A DNA stretch of 64,000 nucleotides from Acidimicrobiales bacterium (GTDB lineage Bacteria > Actinomycetota > Acidimicrobiia > Acidimicrobiales > Aldehydirespiratoraceae). A program made the translations under genes and the position numbers. The notes beneath the pieces were generated by a model. It was given only the letters and a program-made list of their open reading frames with translations, did no database searches and was not told the origin of the DNA. Positions 19,512 to 28,733 of the stretch are shown piece after piece (position 1 is the first letter of the stretch; every line of letters starts with the position of its first letter). The stretch is from assembly GCA_029247365.1 (NCBI GenBank), contig JAQWLJ010000047.1:1-64000 (forward strand), given 5' to 3'.

Positions 19512-20945
19512 ATGGAATCTAGTGAGATCCGATCCCAACTTGATGAGCGGCTGGCGCTGATCCAAGCCGACCTCGTCCAGATGATGGCGACCGTTGCCAC
19601 CCGGGTCGGCGAGGTCACGTCAGCGATGCTCGAAGGCGATATCGAGACCGCCGACCGATTGATCGCCGGCGATGACGAGGTCGACCTTCTGTCGCTGCGC
19701 GTCGAAGAGGGCTGCGTCGAGACGCTGATACGCGAGCAACCAGTGGCATCCGACTTGCGCTTCGTGGTCGCCGCAATCCATATGAACAGCGATATCGAGC
19801 GTTCGGGTGATCTCGTCGCCAACATCGCCAAGGCGGTAGGCCGGCTGCAGGGCGCTCACCCGGACCATCATGTGCGCGATCTGGTCGCCCGCATGTCGTC
19901 GGAGGCACAGACCCTTCTTCGTCGAGCGTCGGAGTCGTTTGTGACCCGTGATGCCGAACTCGCGGCATCGATCGACGAGCTTGACGATCTCCTCGATGAC
20001 CTCCATTACCGATACATCCAGCACGTCATTGCCGACGCTCGACGCGGCGATCTCGACCCACAGCAGTCGCTGCAGCTTGCGCTCGTCGGCCGGTTCTACG
20101 AACGGATCGGCGACCACGCCGAGAACATTGGAGAACGAGTTCGCTACATCGTCGATGGCTGGCTGCCCGAGGCCCAGGCGGCCGAGCGGGCACAGGCCCG
20201 CTTAGAAGCCGGCGAGCTGAAGCCGCACCGCGGCCTCGCCGTCATCGACTCGATTGCCGAGGAGCGTCGCATCGATGCCATCCGGCGTGACTTCGTGGCC
20301 AATGTCTCCCACGAACTCAAGACGCCCGTTGGCGCAATGAGCCTGCTGGCCGAGACCCTCGTCGGCGAGACGGAGCCCGCCGACCGTGATCGGCTGAGCG
20401 ACATGCTGCAGCGCGAGGCCAAGCGGGTGGAGGACATCATCGATGACCTGCTCGAGCTCACCCGTCTCGAAGAGGGCGAAAGCGAGACAGAAAAGATCAA
20501 GGTCTCGAAGATCGTCGCCAAGTCGGTCGACAAAGTCCGCACCTTTGCCGACGGTATGCATGTGCAGCTCGTGGTCACCGGCGACTCAGGCGAGGAGAAA
20601 GTCAAGGTCGATCGGCGAGCTGTTGTACGAGCGCTCACGAACCTGATCGACAATGCTGTGCGCTACTCCGAGGCTGACCAGCAGGTCACGGTTGCGGTCG
20701 AGGTGCTCGAGCACGTCGTGGCAATAAGCATCAAGGACGACGGTGTCGGTATCCCTCGTGCTGAACTCGAGCGCGTGTTTGAACGGTTCTACCGCGTCGA
20801 TCGGGCCCGGAGTCGCGAGACCGGTGGTACCGGCCTCGGCCTAGCGATCGTTCGGCACGTCGCGGAAAACCATGGCGGGCGAGTGCTTGTCGAATCGAAG
20901 CCGGGCGATGGTTCGACGTTCACCATCGAGCTGCCGCGACTCTAG
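19512..20945 (+). CDS. PhoU-histidine kinase fusion protein (PhoU domain + HisKA + HATPase_c)
   Basis: N-terminal PhoU repeats NSDIERSGDLVANIAK and YERIGDHAENIGERVRYIVDG; HK boxes FVANVSHELKTPVGAM, LTNLIDNAVRYS, DDGVGIP, GGTGLGLAIVRHVAENHGG. Confidence 0.92.
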   Translation: MESSEIRSQLDERLALIQADLVQMMATVATRVGEVTSAMLEGDIETADRLIAGDDEVDLLSLRVEEGCVETLIREQPVASDLRFVVAAIHMNSDIERSGDLVANIAKAVGRLQGAHPDHHVRDLVARMSSEAQTLLRRASESFVTRDAELAASIDELDDLLDDLHYRYIQHVIADARRGDLDPQQSLQLALVGRFYERIGDHAENIGERVRYIVDGWLPEAQAAERAQARLEAGELKPHRGLAVIDSIAEERRIDAIRRDFVANVSHELKTPVGAMSLLAETLVGETEPADRDRLSDMLQREAKRVEDIIDDLLELTRLEEGESETEKIKVSKIVAKSVDKVRTFADGMHVQLVVTGDSGEEKVKVDRRAVVRALTNLIDNAVRYSEADQQVTVAVEVLEHVVAISIKDDGVGIPRAELERVFERFYRVDRARSRETGGTGLGLAIVRHVAENHGGRVLVESKPGDGSTFTIELPRL

Positions 20946-20955
20946 GGTCAATGCT

Positions 20956-21654
20956 ATGACCGACCTGCTGAGTGTCTTGGTCGTCGATGACGAGCCGGCT
21001 TTTCGTGAAGGGCTGCGCCAGGCGCTGAAGCAGGAGGGGTTCGTGGTGCACCTCGCTTCCGATGGTGAGGAGGCCCTCGAGGTCTGGCGGGCCTATCACC
21101 CCGACATCGTTTTGCTCGACGTGATGCTGCCCCGCATGTCGGGCATCGATGTGTGCCGCGAGATTCGTGCAGTCGACGACACGCCGGTGATCATGGTTTC
21201 GGCCCGCAACGAGGAGATCGACGCGGTCGTCGCGCTGGAGGTTGGTGCCGATGACTATGTTGCCAAGCCGTACCGCGTCCGTGAACTGGTCGCCCGAATG
21301 CGAACAGTGCTGCGCCGCGCTGGACTTCGAAACGCAGCGCCCGGCACCGATGGTTCGGTGCTCGAAGTCGGTGACATCTCACTCGACAAGGAACGGCACG
21401 AGGTGTCGGTGGCTGGTGAGGCCGTACAACTCCCGCTGAAGGAGTTCCAGCTTCTCGCTCTCCTGATGGAGAACGCAGGCATCGTGGTGACTCGCCAGAC
21501 CCTGATCAACCGAGTGTGGGGCTTCGATTATGTGGGTGATACCAAAACGCTCGACGTTCACGTCAAGCGCCTTCGGGCGAAGGTCGAGCCGTCACCCGAC
21601 CGCCCGGAGCGTCTCGTCACCATCCGCGGGCTTGGCTACAAGCTGAACTCCTGA
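20956..21654 (+). CDS. OmpR/PhoB-family response regulator (PhoB/RegX3-like)
   Basis: VLVVDDEPAFREGL, LLDVMLPRMSGIDVCREIR, winged-helix TLDVHVKRLRAKVE...TIRGLGYKL. Confidence 0.93.
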   Translation: MTDLLSVLVVDDEPAFREGLRQALKQEGFVVHLASDGEEALEVWRAYHPDIVLLDVMLPRMSGIDVCREIRAVDDTPVIMVSARNEEIDAVVALEVGADDYVAKPYRVRELVARMRTVLRRAGLRNAAPGTDGSVLEVGDISLDKERHEVSVAGEAVQLPLKEFQLLALLMENAGIVVTRQTLINRVWGFDYVGDTKTLDVHVKRLRAKVEPSPDRPERLVTIRGLGYKLNS

Positions 21655-21678
21655 GCCTTCCGTGCCAGGCTGCAGGGT

Positions 21679-22329
21679 GTGAGTATTGACCTGTACGACG
21701 CAATGAGCACGCTGCGAGCCGTTCGGCGGTTGCGGCCTGACCCGATTCCCGACGCCGTGCTTGAGCGGGTGTTGCAAGCCGCCTGTTGGGCGCCGACTGG
21801 TGGAAATCAGCAACCGTGGAAGGTGTTGGTGATCACCGACCCTGAACGCAAGGCTGGGCTCAAGGAGATCTACAAGGCCGAGTGGGATCCCTACGTCGTG
21901 AACTTCCTCGAGCGCGTTGCTGGCACGCCGGGGGAGGAGCAGTGGAGGAAGGTCGCCGACTCCGGCAACTATCTGGCCGAACACTTGCACGAGACCCCCG
22001 CGATCCTGCTGTTTCTCGCCAACCCGGCGTTCATGGCGATCACTGATGCAAAGCTCGACAGGATCTCGATGGTGGGTGGTGGATCGGTGTACCCGGCCGT
22101 TCAGAACGCAATGCTTGCCTGCGTCGCTGAAGGGCTGGGCTGCACGCTCACCACCCTCCACTGTTTCCGGGAGGACGAGGTGAAGGAGTTGCTCGGCATC
22201 CCCGACGGATGGGCGACGGTCGGCATGGTCCCGATCGGCTATCCACTTCTGAAAGGCCATGGTCCGATCACCCGTAAGCCACCGTCGGTCATGGCCGCCC
22301 GCGACAACTTCGACGGGTCGTGGCCATAG
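21679..22329 (+). CDS. nitroreductase family protein
   Basis: AMSTLRAVRRLRPDPIPDAVLERVLQAACWAPTGGNQQPWKVLVI. Confidence 0.88.
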   Translation: MSIDLYDAMSTLRAVRRLRPDPIPDAVLERVLQAACWAPTGGNQQPWKVLVITDPERKAGLKEIYKAEWDPYVVNFLERVAGTPGEEQWRKVADSGNYLAEHLHETPAILLFLANPAFMAITDAKLDRISMVGGGSVYPAVQNAMLACVAEGLGCTLTTLHCFREDEVKELLGIPDGWATVGMVPIGYPLLKGHGPITRKPPSVMAARDNFDGSWP

Positions 22330-22398
22330 CGAAGGCACTGCGGTTGCCGCAGCGAAGGCACTGCGGTTGTCGTAGCGAAAAGCACTGTCATCGTCGCT
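22328..22398. repeat. 23-bp tandem repeat, about three units (third degenerate)
   Basis: agcgaaggcactgcggttgccgc / agcgaaggcactgcggttgtcgt / agcgaaaagcactgtcatcgtcgct. Confidence 0.8.
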
Positions 22399-22414
22399 CG
22401 CTAGGGTGAGGCCG

Positions 22415-24661
22415 ATGTCGGAGTCGCAGCTGCTCGCCGGGCTCAACCCGGCCCAATACGACGCCGTTGTTCATAGCGACGGCCCCTTGCTTGTGGTGGC
22501 CGGTGCGGGTTCAGGCAAGACCCGTGTACTCACACATCGCATTGCTCACCTTGTCGAAGAGGGCATGTCGCCGTTTGAGATCCTGGCGATCACTTTCACC
22601 AACAAGGCGGCGGGCGAGATGAAGGAGCGGGTCGGCAGTCTCGTCGGCCCGGTTGCCCAGAAGATGTGGGTATCGACCTTTCACTCGGCCTGTGTGCGGA
22701 TCCTTCGGCGCGACGTCGAACGCCTCGGCTTCCCCGGCCGCTTCTCTATCTACGACCAGGCTGATGCGGTCCGCCTCACCGGGTACGTCATCCGAGACCT
22801 CAATCTCGACCCGAAACGATTCCCACCTCGATCGGTCCACGCCGCCATCTCGATGGCCAAGAACGAGAACATCGGGCCCGAGCAGTACGCGGCGGAAGCG
22901 TCGCAGATTTTCCAGCGCAAGCTCAGCGACGTCTACTTCGAGTATCAGAAGCGTCTGCTCAACGCCGGTGCTATGGACTTCGACGACCTCCTCATGCGCA
23001 CATCGCAACTGTTTCGCGAACACCCCGACGTGCTTGCTTCGTGGCGCCGACGCTTCGGCCACGTCCTTGTCGACGAGTACCAAGACACCAACCCTGTCCA
23101 GAACGCACTCGTCCTCCAACTCGCAGAAGAACACCGCCAAGTCACGGTCGTGGGTGACAGCGACCAGAGCGTGTACAAGTTCCGCGGCGCCGATATTCGC
23201 AACATCTTGGAGTTCGAAGAGGCCTTCCCCGACACCACGGTGATCGTGCTCGAACAGAACTACCGGTCGACCCAGGCGATCCTCGACGCTGCGAACGCAG
23301 TGATCTCGAAGAACTCTGCCCGCAAACCCAAGGAGCTGTGGACCGACAAAGGGAGCGGCGAGAAGATCATCCGCTACCACGCCGACGACGAAGCCGACGA
23401 GGCCCAGTACGTCGCCAACGAGCTCGCCAAGCTGCACGACCACGAGCACCGGCGGTGGGGCGACATGGCCGTCTTCTACCGCACGAACTCGATGTCTCGT
23501 GTAGTTGAGGAGTTCCTCGTCCGGGTCGGCATTCCCTACAAGGTTGTCGGCGGCACCCGTTTCTATGACCGGCGCGAAATAAAGGACGCAGTCGCCTACC
23601 TGCGAGCGATTGTCAACCCGACCGACGAGGTGTCGGTCAAGCGAGCGATCAACACACCCAAGCGCGGCGTGGGTGACTCGTCGATAGCGAAGCTCGATTC
23701 GTGGGCGGCACAGCACGGCGAGTCGTTCGACCAGGCGGTGCTTCGCTTCGACGAGGCCGGCGTAAGCGGTCGGGCTGCGACCGGCATCGAGAAGTTCCTC
23801 GTGCTCACTACCGAGATCCGCAAACTTGATGCCGGTCCCGCAACCATCATCGAAGAAGCGCTCGACCGGTCCGGTTATCTCGAAGAGCTGCAGATCGAAC
23901 GGTCGATCGAAGCCGAGGGCCGACTCGAGAATCTGTCCGAACTCGTTGGCATGGCGCGCGAGTACGAAACCGTCGACGATTTCCTGGAGCAGGTCTCGCT
24001 CGTGAGCGACACCGATGACATCGACGAAGAAGACTCGTCGGTCACCCTGATGACGCTCCATGCGGCCAAGGGCCTTGAGTATCCGGTCGTCTTCCTGATC
24101 GGCATGGAAGACGGCGTCTTCCCCCACATTCGCTCACTGGGCGAACCTGACGAACTCGAAGAGGAACGTCGGCTCGCCTATGTTGGTATCACCCGGGCGA
24201 TGGAGAAGTTGCATCTCACATCGGCGTGGAGCCGGATGATGCACGGTCAGACTCAGTACAACCCGCCGAGTCGGTTCCTCGAGGAGATCCCCTCCGAACT
24301 GCTCGACGATCACGGCGGGAACCGAATGTTGCGCTCTCGCCGCGATCGCGGCGGCGGAGGGCGGACCTACGGCGGCGGCAGCGACGCAACCCCGACGGGC
24401 CGAACATTCGGGGGTGGGGCCGGCAGCTTGCATGCCGACGATGTCGTCGAGGCAGCCCTTGCGGCGGCCAAAAAACCCACCCCGTCAGGTGCTGAAGCCC
24501 TCGGCCTCAAGGTCGGCGACGACGTCCGCCACACCCAGTGGGGGGAAGGTGTCATCACCGACATTGCGGGTGTCGGCGACAAGGCCGAAGCGTCGGTCTA
24601 TTTCGGCTCCGTGGGCGAGAAGCGTCTGCTGCTCGGTTGGGCGCCACTCGAAAAGATCTGA
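22415..24661 (+). CDS. pcrA: UvrD/PcrA-type ATP-dependent DNA helicase
   Basis: GLNPAQYDAV, AGAGSGKTRVLTHRIAHL, VDEYQDTNPVQ, GDSDQSVYKFRGAD, TLHAAKGLEYPVVFLIGMEDGVFPH. Confidence 0.95.
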   Translation: MSESQLLAGLNPAQYDAVVHSDGPLLVVAGAGSGKTRVLTHRIAHLVEEGMSPFEILAITFTNKAAGEMKERVGSLVGPVAQKMWVSTFHSACVRILRRDVERLGFPGRFSIYDQADAVRLTGYVIRDLNLDPKRFPPRSVHAAISMAKNENIGPEQYAAEASQIFQRKLSDVYFEYQKRLLNAGAMDFDDLLMRTSQLFREHPDVLASWRRRFGHVLVDEYQDTNPVQNALVLQLAEEHRQVTVVGDSDQSVYKFRGADIRNILEFEEAFPDTTVIVLEQNYRSTQAILDAANAVISKNSARKPKELWTDKGSGEKIIRYHADDEADEAQYVANELAKLHDHEHRRWGDMAVFYRTNSMSRVVEEFLVRVGIPYKVVGGTRFYDRREIKDAVAYLRAIVNPTDEVSVKRAINTPKRGVGDSSIAKLDSWAAQHGESFDQAVLRFDEAGVSGRAATGIEKFLVLTTEIRKLDAGPATIIEEALDRSGYLEELQIERSIEAEGRLENLSELVGMAREYETVDDFLEQVSLVSDTDDIDEEDSSVTLMTLHAAKGLEYPVVFLIGMEDGVFPHIRSLGEPDELEEERRLAYVGITRAMEKLHLTSAWSRMMHGQTQYNPPSRFLEEIPSELLDDHGGNRMLRSRRDRGGGGRTYGGGSDATPTGRTFGGGAGSLHADDVVEAALAAAKKPTPSGAEALGLKVGDDVRHTQWGEGVITDIAGVGDKAEASVYFGSVGEKRLLLGWAPLEKI

Positions 24662-24727
24662 CCTCCGCGGCTACCGGCTCCGACAAGCACGCCGTCCGTT
24701 CAGGGGTCGTGGAAAGCAATGCGCAGG

Positions 24728-24786
24728 CGTTTGTTGCCCTTGCCCTTCGACTCGGTTTTCACGACCTCCAAGCGACCGACCTCGCT
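24728..24786 (-). pseudogene. decayed remnant of alaX 3' end
   Basis: cgtttgttgcccttgcccttcgactcggttttcacgacctccaagcgaccgacctcgc closely matches 26227..26284 inside the intact alaX-like gene, same orientation. Confidence 0.75.
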
Positions 24787-25283
24787 GCGCCTCAAGCAAT
24801 TACCGACGACCGCATGCCACAACACGGAAAGACGGAGACGGCATCACTAGACGATGGGTCCCTCGGCGAAACAGCCACCGTCATCTGGCGGCAGGTAGCC
24901 GAAATCTGACGGCCTGAACACGCGAGGTACACCGAATAATGCTCCTTTGTACGAGCACATTTCAGGCCCATCGCCGCTATCCGCGGGATCGGCACGAAGA
25001 ACCGTCTGGCTCAGCCAGGAGTTGAGCGGGGACGAAGATGCCGAGATCTGGGAACTCCGCAGTCGCTCTGAGGCCGCAGAAGCGGCTTTGCGCGGTCTTG
25101 GGCCCAGAAACGGGGCGAGGGGCCGCCATCCGGTCGGACAGTGAGTACCAGGTGGGGGAACCGGTACGCCAGTAATGGAAGCGGACCAGATCGGACCGAA
25201 CTGCTGCGAGGGTTCGGCGGCGACGAGGCGGCGGTGCATACCGCACAGTCGCTGCGGTTCCAGTTCGGTGCGATGATTGAGAC

Positions 25284-25889
25284 ATGCGACGCTTTGGTCC
25301 TCTAGTTCTCTTTGCTTCTTTAACCGCTTCCGGTTGTTTTGGCAGCGACAACCCAGCCGACCCAGTAGTAGAAATTGGAGTGATTGAAGAACTCGAAGAG
25401 CTTCCTGCAGAAGACCAACGCCCGGATTTAGTCCCTCTTCAAGATGAAGAACTTCCTCCTCTGGTTCCGTTGGAGAGCGAAGATGACCTTGGACTCACCG
25501 GCAACTTTTGTCAGGACTGGCTCGTTATTCAGGGTCAAACATTCAGCAATGTAAGTATGACTGCCGCTCTGTCGTTGGAGGCTGAAGATCCTGCCTGGTG
25601 GACCGCAGTACAGGGCCTTTGGGAGGCTCAAGCTCAACAGGCTGATTGGGTCAGCTCTGCCGCTCCGAGAAACGAAACAGAAGTAATCGCTAACGCTGAA
25701 GCCCTCGCCGAGGCTATCCGCTCACAAATCCCCCTAATCACAAGAGAATCTAGCCAACAAGTAGATGGATCCGAGATTGAATTTCACTATCCCGTTGTCT
25801 ATAAGTATCTCATAGAACGCTGCGCTACTTGGATGGGTGGAGACCTCTCAATAGACGAGGTTTTCGCCGGATTTTTCACTTTTGATTGA
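25284..25889 (+). CDS. putative lipoprotein, unknown function
   Basis: Signal peptide with lipobox LTASGCFGSD; acidic protein; visibly lower GC than neighbours. Confidence 0.65.
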   Translation: MRRFGPLVLFASLTASGCFGSDNPADPVVEIGVIEELEELPAEDQRPDLVPLQDEELPPLVPLESEDDLGLTGNFCQDWLVIQGQTFSNVSMTAALSLEAEDPAWWTAVQGLWEAQAQQADWVSSAAPRNETEVIANAEALAEAIRSQIPLITRESSQQVDGSEIEFHYPVVYKYLIERCATWMGGDLSIDEVFAGFFTFD

Positions 25890-26198
25890 ATAGGGGCGAA
25901 CCAGAAAACGTGGGGGGCCGTGACCTATCTCAACGACTTGATCGGGGAGCTAAGCACGATGATCAATAATCAGCGAGGTCTCACTTCCATGAACCGGACT
26001 GAAGCGATTGACTTTGAGTGGCAAGTGGAAGGCTCCGAGGTCTAGTCACTAGGCGAGAAAGTCGGTAGGGAAGCAGCGCTCCGAGGCGGGCTAGTCGTGC
26101 TCTAAGGATCGCTCCACCGCGGCTTATGAGTGAGTGGACGGTTACTCAAGTTGTTGGTCCGCGCGATCCTCGACGCGGTTCGAAATTGACTCCAGGCG

Positions 26199-26921
26199 TC
26201 AGCCGTTGTGCACTCGGAGCCGGATCCGCTTGTTGCCTTTGCCTTTGGATTCGGTCTTCACGACTTCGAAGCGACCGACCTCACCGGTCGAGGCCACATG
26301 GGTCCCGCCGTCGGCCTGTTTGTCGAGTCCGACGATGTCGACCACGCGGATCTCAGTGACCGATTCGGGGATGAGGTTGACCTTGGTGCGGATGAGGTCG
26401 TCGTCGGCAAGGGCGACATCGCGAGGAAGGAACGACACCTCGATCGGGCGATCGGCGGCGATCTCGGCATTGACCAGGTCGGTGACCTGGTCAGCGAACC
26501 CATCGGGCAGGGGATCGAACTCGAAGTCCATGCGGGCGGTGAGCGGTTCCATGTTGCCGCCCGTGACCGAGGTGCCCCACTCGTTCCAGATCACGCCGCA
26601 GAGGATGTGGAGCGCAGTGTGGGTACGCATGAGTTTGTGCCGACGATCCCAGTCGACCACCCCGGCCACGAGGGTGCCGGGCTCGGGAACGTCACCGTCG
26701 ACGGTGTGGTAGACGATCGGACCACGCCCCTTCACGTCGGTGACAGCGCACTCGCCGCCATGCCACGTGAAGAACCCCGTGTCATGGGGCTGGCCACCGC
26801 CGGTGGGGTAGAAGCACGTCTGATCCAAGCCGATTGCACCCTCGTCGTTGACGTCGACGACGAGCGCTATGAACTCACGCTGTTCTGCTTCGCGGAGGTA
26901 GATCCGATCGGTGGTTTGCAT
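26199..26921 (-). CDS. alanyl-tRNA editing protein (AlaX-like)
   Basis: CFYPTGGGQPHDTG, MRTHTALHILCGV (HxxxH), GGTHVASTGEVG (CxxxH-like region). Confidence 0.88.
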   Translation of the reverse strand: MQTTDRIYLREAEQREFIALVVDVNDEGAIGLDQTCFYPTGGGQPHDTGFFTWHGGECAVTDVKGRGPIVYHTVDGDVPEPGTLVAGVVDWDRRHKLMRTHTALHILCGVIWNEWGTSVTGGNMEPLTARMDFEFDPLPDGFADQVTDLVNAEIAADRPIEVSFLPRDVALADDDLIRTKVNLIPESVTEIRVVDIVGLDKQADGGTHVASTGEVGRFEVVKTESKGKGNKRIRLRVHNG

Positions 26922-26959
26922 GGCCGAACAGTACGGCGGAGCGCGGGTAGAACGCAGTT

Positions 26960-27466
26960 CTAGCCGTCGTCGGTCTCGTCGTTGTCGCGGCCGAAGTTCA
27001 GGTCGACGCGGACGTTGTTGTTGTCGTCGATGGTCACCGGGTAGGTGTCGATGGTGCCGCCGGTTGACAGGTTGCCGCGTTCGTCCATCGTGACTTCGGC
27101 ACAGTCGCCGTCGTCGGTGATGGTGATCAGCTCAAACACTTGGACGTCGTCGTCCCATTGGAAGAAGCAGTTGCGTGGCTCGCCGATCGGTCGAGCTTCG
27201 AACGCAAGCCACCCCGCCTCAGGGTCGTCACCGAGATGTTGGAGAATCAGATCACGCGAGCGGCCGGCAACGTCGCTGTAGAGAATTGGGCCGCGATCGT
27301 CGATTTCTTCGGAGATGCGACCGATCTGTCCGGCATCGAAGTCGGCGTCGCCCAACTGGATCTCGACGTCGCTGCCCTGCGATGCGAGGAAGAGCACACC
27401 GCCACCGAGCACGACTGCGATTGCGATGCCGGTCAGACCGACCAGCACCGCGGAGCGGGCATTCAT
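26960..27466 (-). CDS. membrane-anchored hypothetical protein
   Basis: N-terminal TM SAVLVGLTGIAIAVVLGGGVLFLAS; acidic ectodomain. Confidence 0.6.
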   Translation of the reverse strand: MNARSAVLVGLTGIAIAVVLGGGVLFLASQGSDVEIQLGDADFDAGQIGRISEEIDDRGPILYSDVAGRSRDLILQHLGDDPEAGWLAFEARPIGEPRNCFFQWDDDVQVFELITITDDGDCAEVTMDERGNLSTGGTIDTYPVTIDDNNNVRVDLNFGRDNDETDDG

Positions 27467-27563
27467 TTGGGGGCCACGTGCGACCGGCATCGGTCCTCCA
27501 TCTGAGGGAGTGGGAAGTGCGCTGCCTAGTATCTCCCGGTACGCGATCCGGGAGGCAACGCCG

Positions 27564-28703
27564 GTGGATTTGTTCGAGTATCAGGGCAAGCAGTTCTTCG
27601 CCCAGTACGGAATGCCAGTGAGCCCTGGCCAGGTGGCGTTCTCGGTCGATGAGGCCGTCGCCGTCGCGGAGGGGCTGGGAACCCCGGTCATGGTGAAGGC
27701 GCAGGTCCATACGGGCGGGCGCGGCAAGGCCGGCGGGGTGAAGTTCGCGGCCGACATCGACGCAGTGCGCGAACATGCCACCAACATTCTCGGCCTCGAC
27801 ATCAACGGCCACATCGTGAAGCGGGTGTGGATCGAGAAGGCATCCGACATTGCTGAGGAGTACTACGCCTCGTTCACGCTCGACCGGTCCGCCAAGAAGC
27901 ACCTCGGCATGCTCTCCAAAGAGGGCGGTGTCGAGATCGAGACCGTGGCTGAGGAGAACCCTGACGCGATCGCCAAGATCTGGGTTGACCCCGTCGGTGG
28001 TCTCTCCGAGGAGGCCACACGCGAGTGGGTCGCCGCCGCCAACCTGCCCGATGCTGCGGTCGAAGGATCGGTCGACATTCTTCAGAAGCTTTACACGGCC
28101 TATACCGAAGGCGACTGCGACCTGGTCGAGATCAACCCGCTGATCCTCACCCCTGAAGGCAAGGTCCACGTGCTCGACGCAAAGGTCACGCTCGACAGCA
28201 ACAGCACGTTCCGCCACGAGAACTACGAGCAGTACGACGAGTCGCAGCCCCGCGACGAACGCGAAGAGGCCGCCCACGCCAAGGGCCTGCAGTACGTCGG
28301 TCTCGACGGCAGCGTCGGCGTGATCGCCAACGGTGCCGGCCTGGCCATGAGCACGGTCGACGTCGTGAACCAGGTCGGGGGAAGCCCGGCCAACTTCCTT
28401 GACATCGGCGGCGGCGCCAACGCCGACGTCATGGCCGGTGCGCTCGAGGTCATCAACAACGATCCTGCCGTCAAGTCGATCTTCATCAACATCTTCGGTG
28501 GCATCACCCGGGGCGAAGAGGTCGCCAACGGCATCCTCGAAGCGATGCAGCGGGTCACAATCGACGCCCCGATCGTGATCCGACTCGATGGCACCAACGC
28601 CGATGAGGGCCGGGCGATTCTCGCTCCGAACCTCAACGACAAGCTGATGATGGAAGACACGATGCTCAGCGCGGCCGAGAAGGCCGTGGAGCTGGCGAGC
28701 TGA
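27564..28703 (+). CDS. sucC: succinyl-CoA synthetase beta subunit
   Basis: MDLFEYQGKQFFAQYGMPVSPGQ-like N-terminus, GGRGKAGGVK, NIFGGITRGEEVANGI. Confidence 0.96.
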   Translation: MDLFEYQGKQFFAQYGMPVSPGQVAFSVDEAVAVAEGLGTPVMVKAQVHTGGRGKAGGVKFAADIDAVREHATNILGLDINGHIVKRVWIEKASDIAEEYYASFTLDRSAKKHLGMLSKEGGVEIETVAEENPDAIAKIWVDPVGGLSEEATREWVAAANLPDAAVEGSVDILQKLYTAYTEGDCDLVEINPLILTPEGKVHVLDAKVTLDSNSTFRHENYEQYDESQPRDEREEAAHAKGLQYVGLDGSVGVIANGAGLAMSTVDVVNQVGGSPANFLDIGGGANADVMAGALEVINNDPAVKSIFINIFGGITRGEEVANGILEAMQRVTIDAPIVIRLDGTNADEGRAILAPNLNDKLMMEDTMLSAAEKAVELAS

Positions 28704-28733
28704 GAAGAAGCGAAGCGAGAGAGACACAGAACC

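Noticed and set aside
22511-24127. 538-aa - strand ORF
   Set aside because: Antisense to pcrA helicase motifs.
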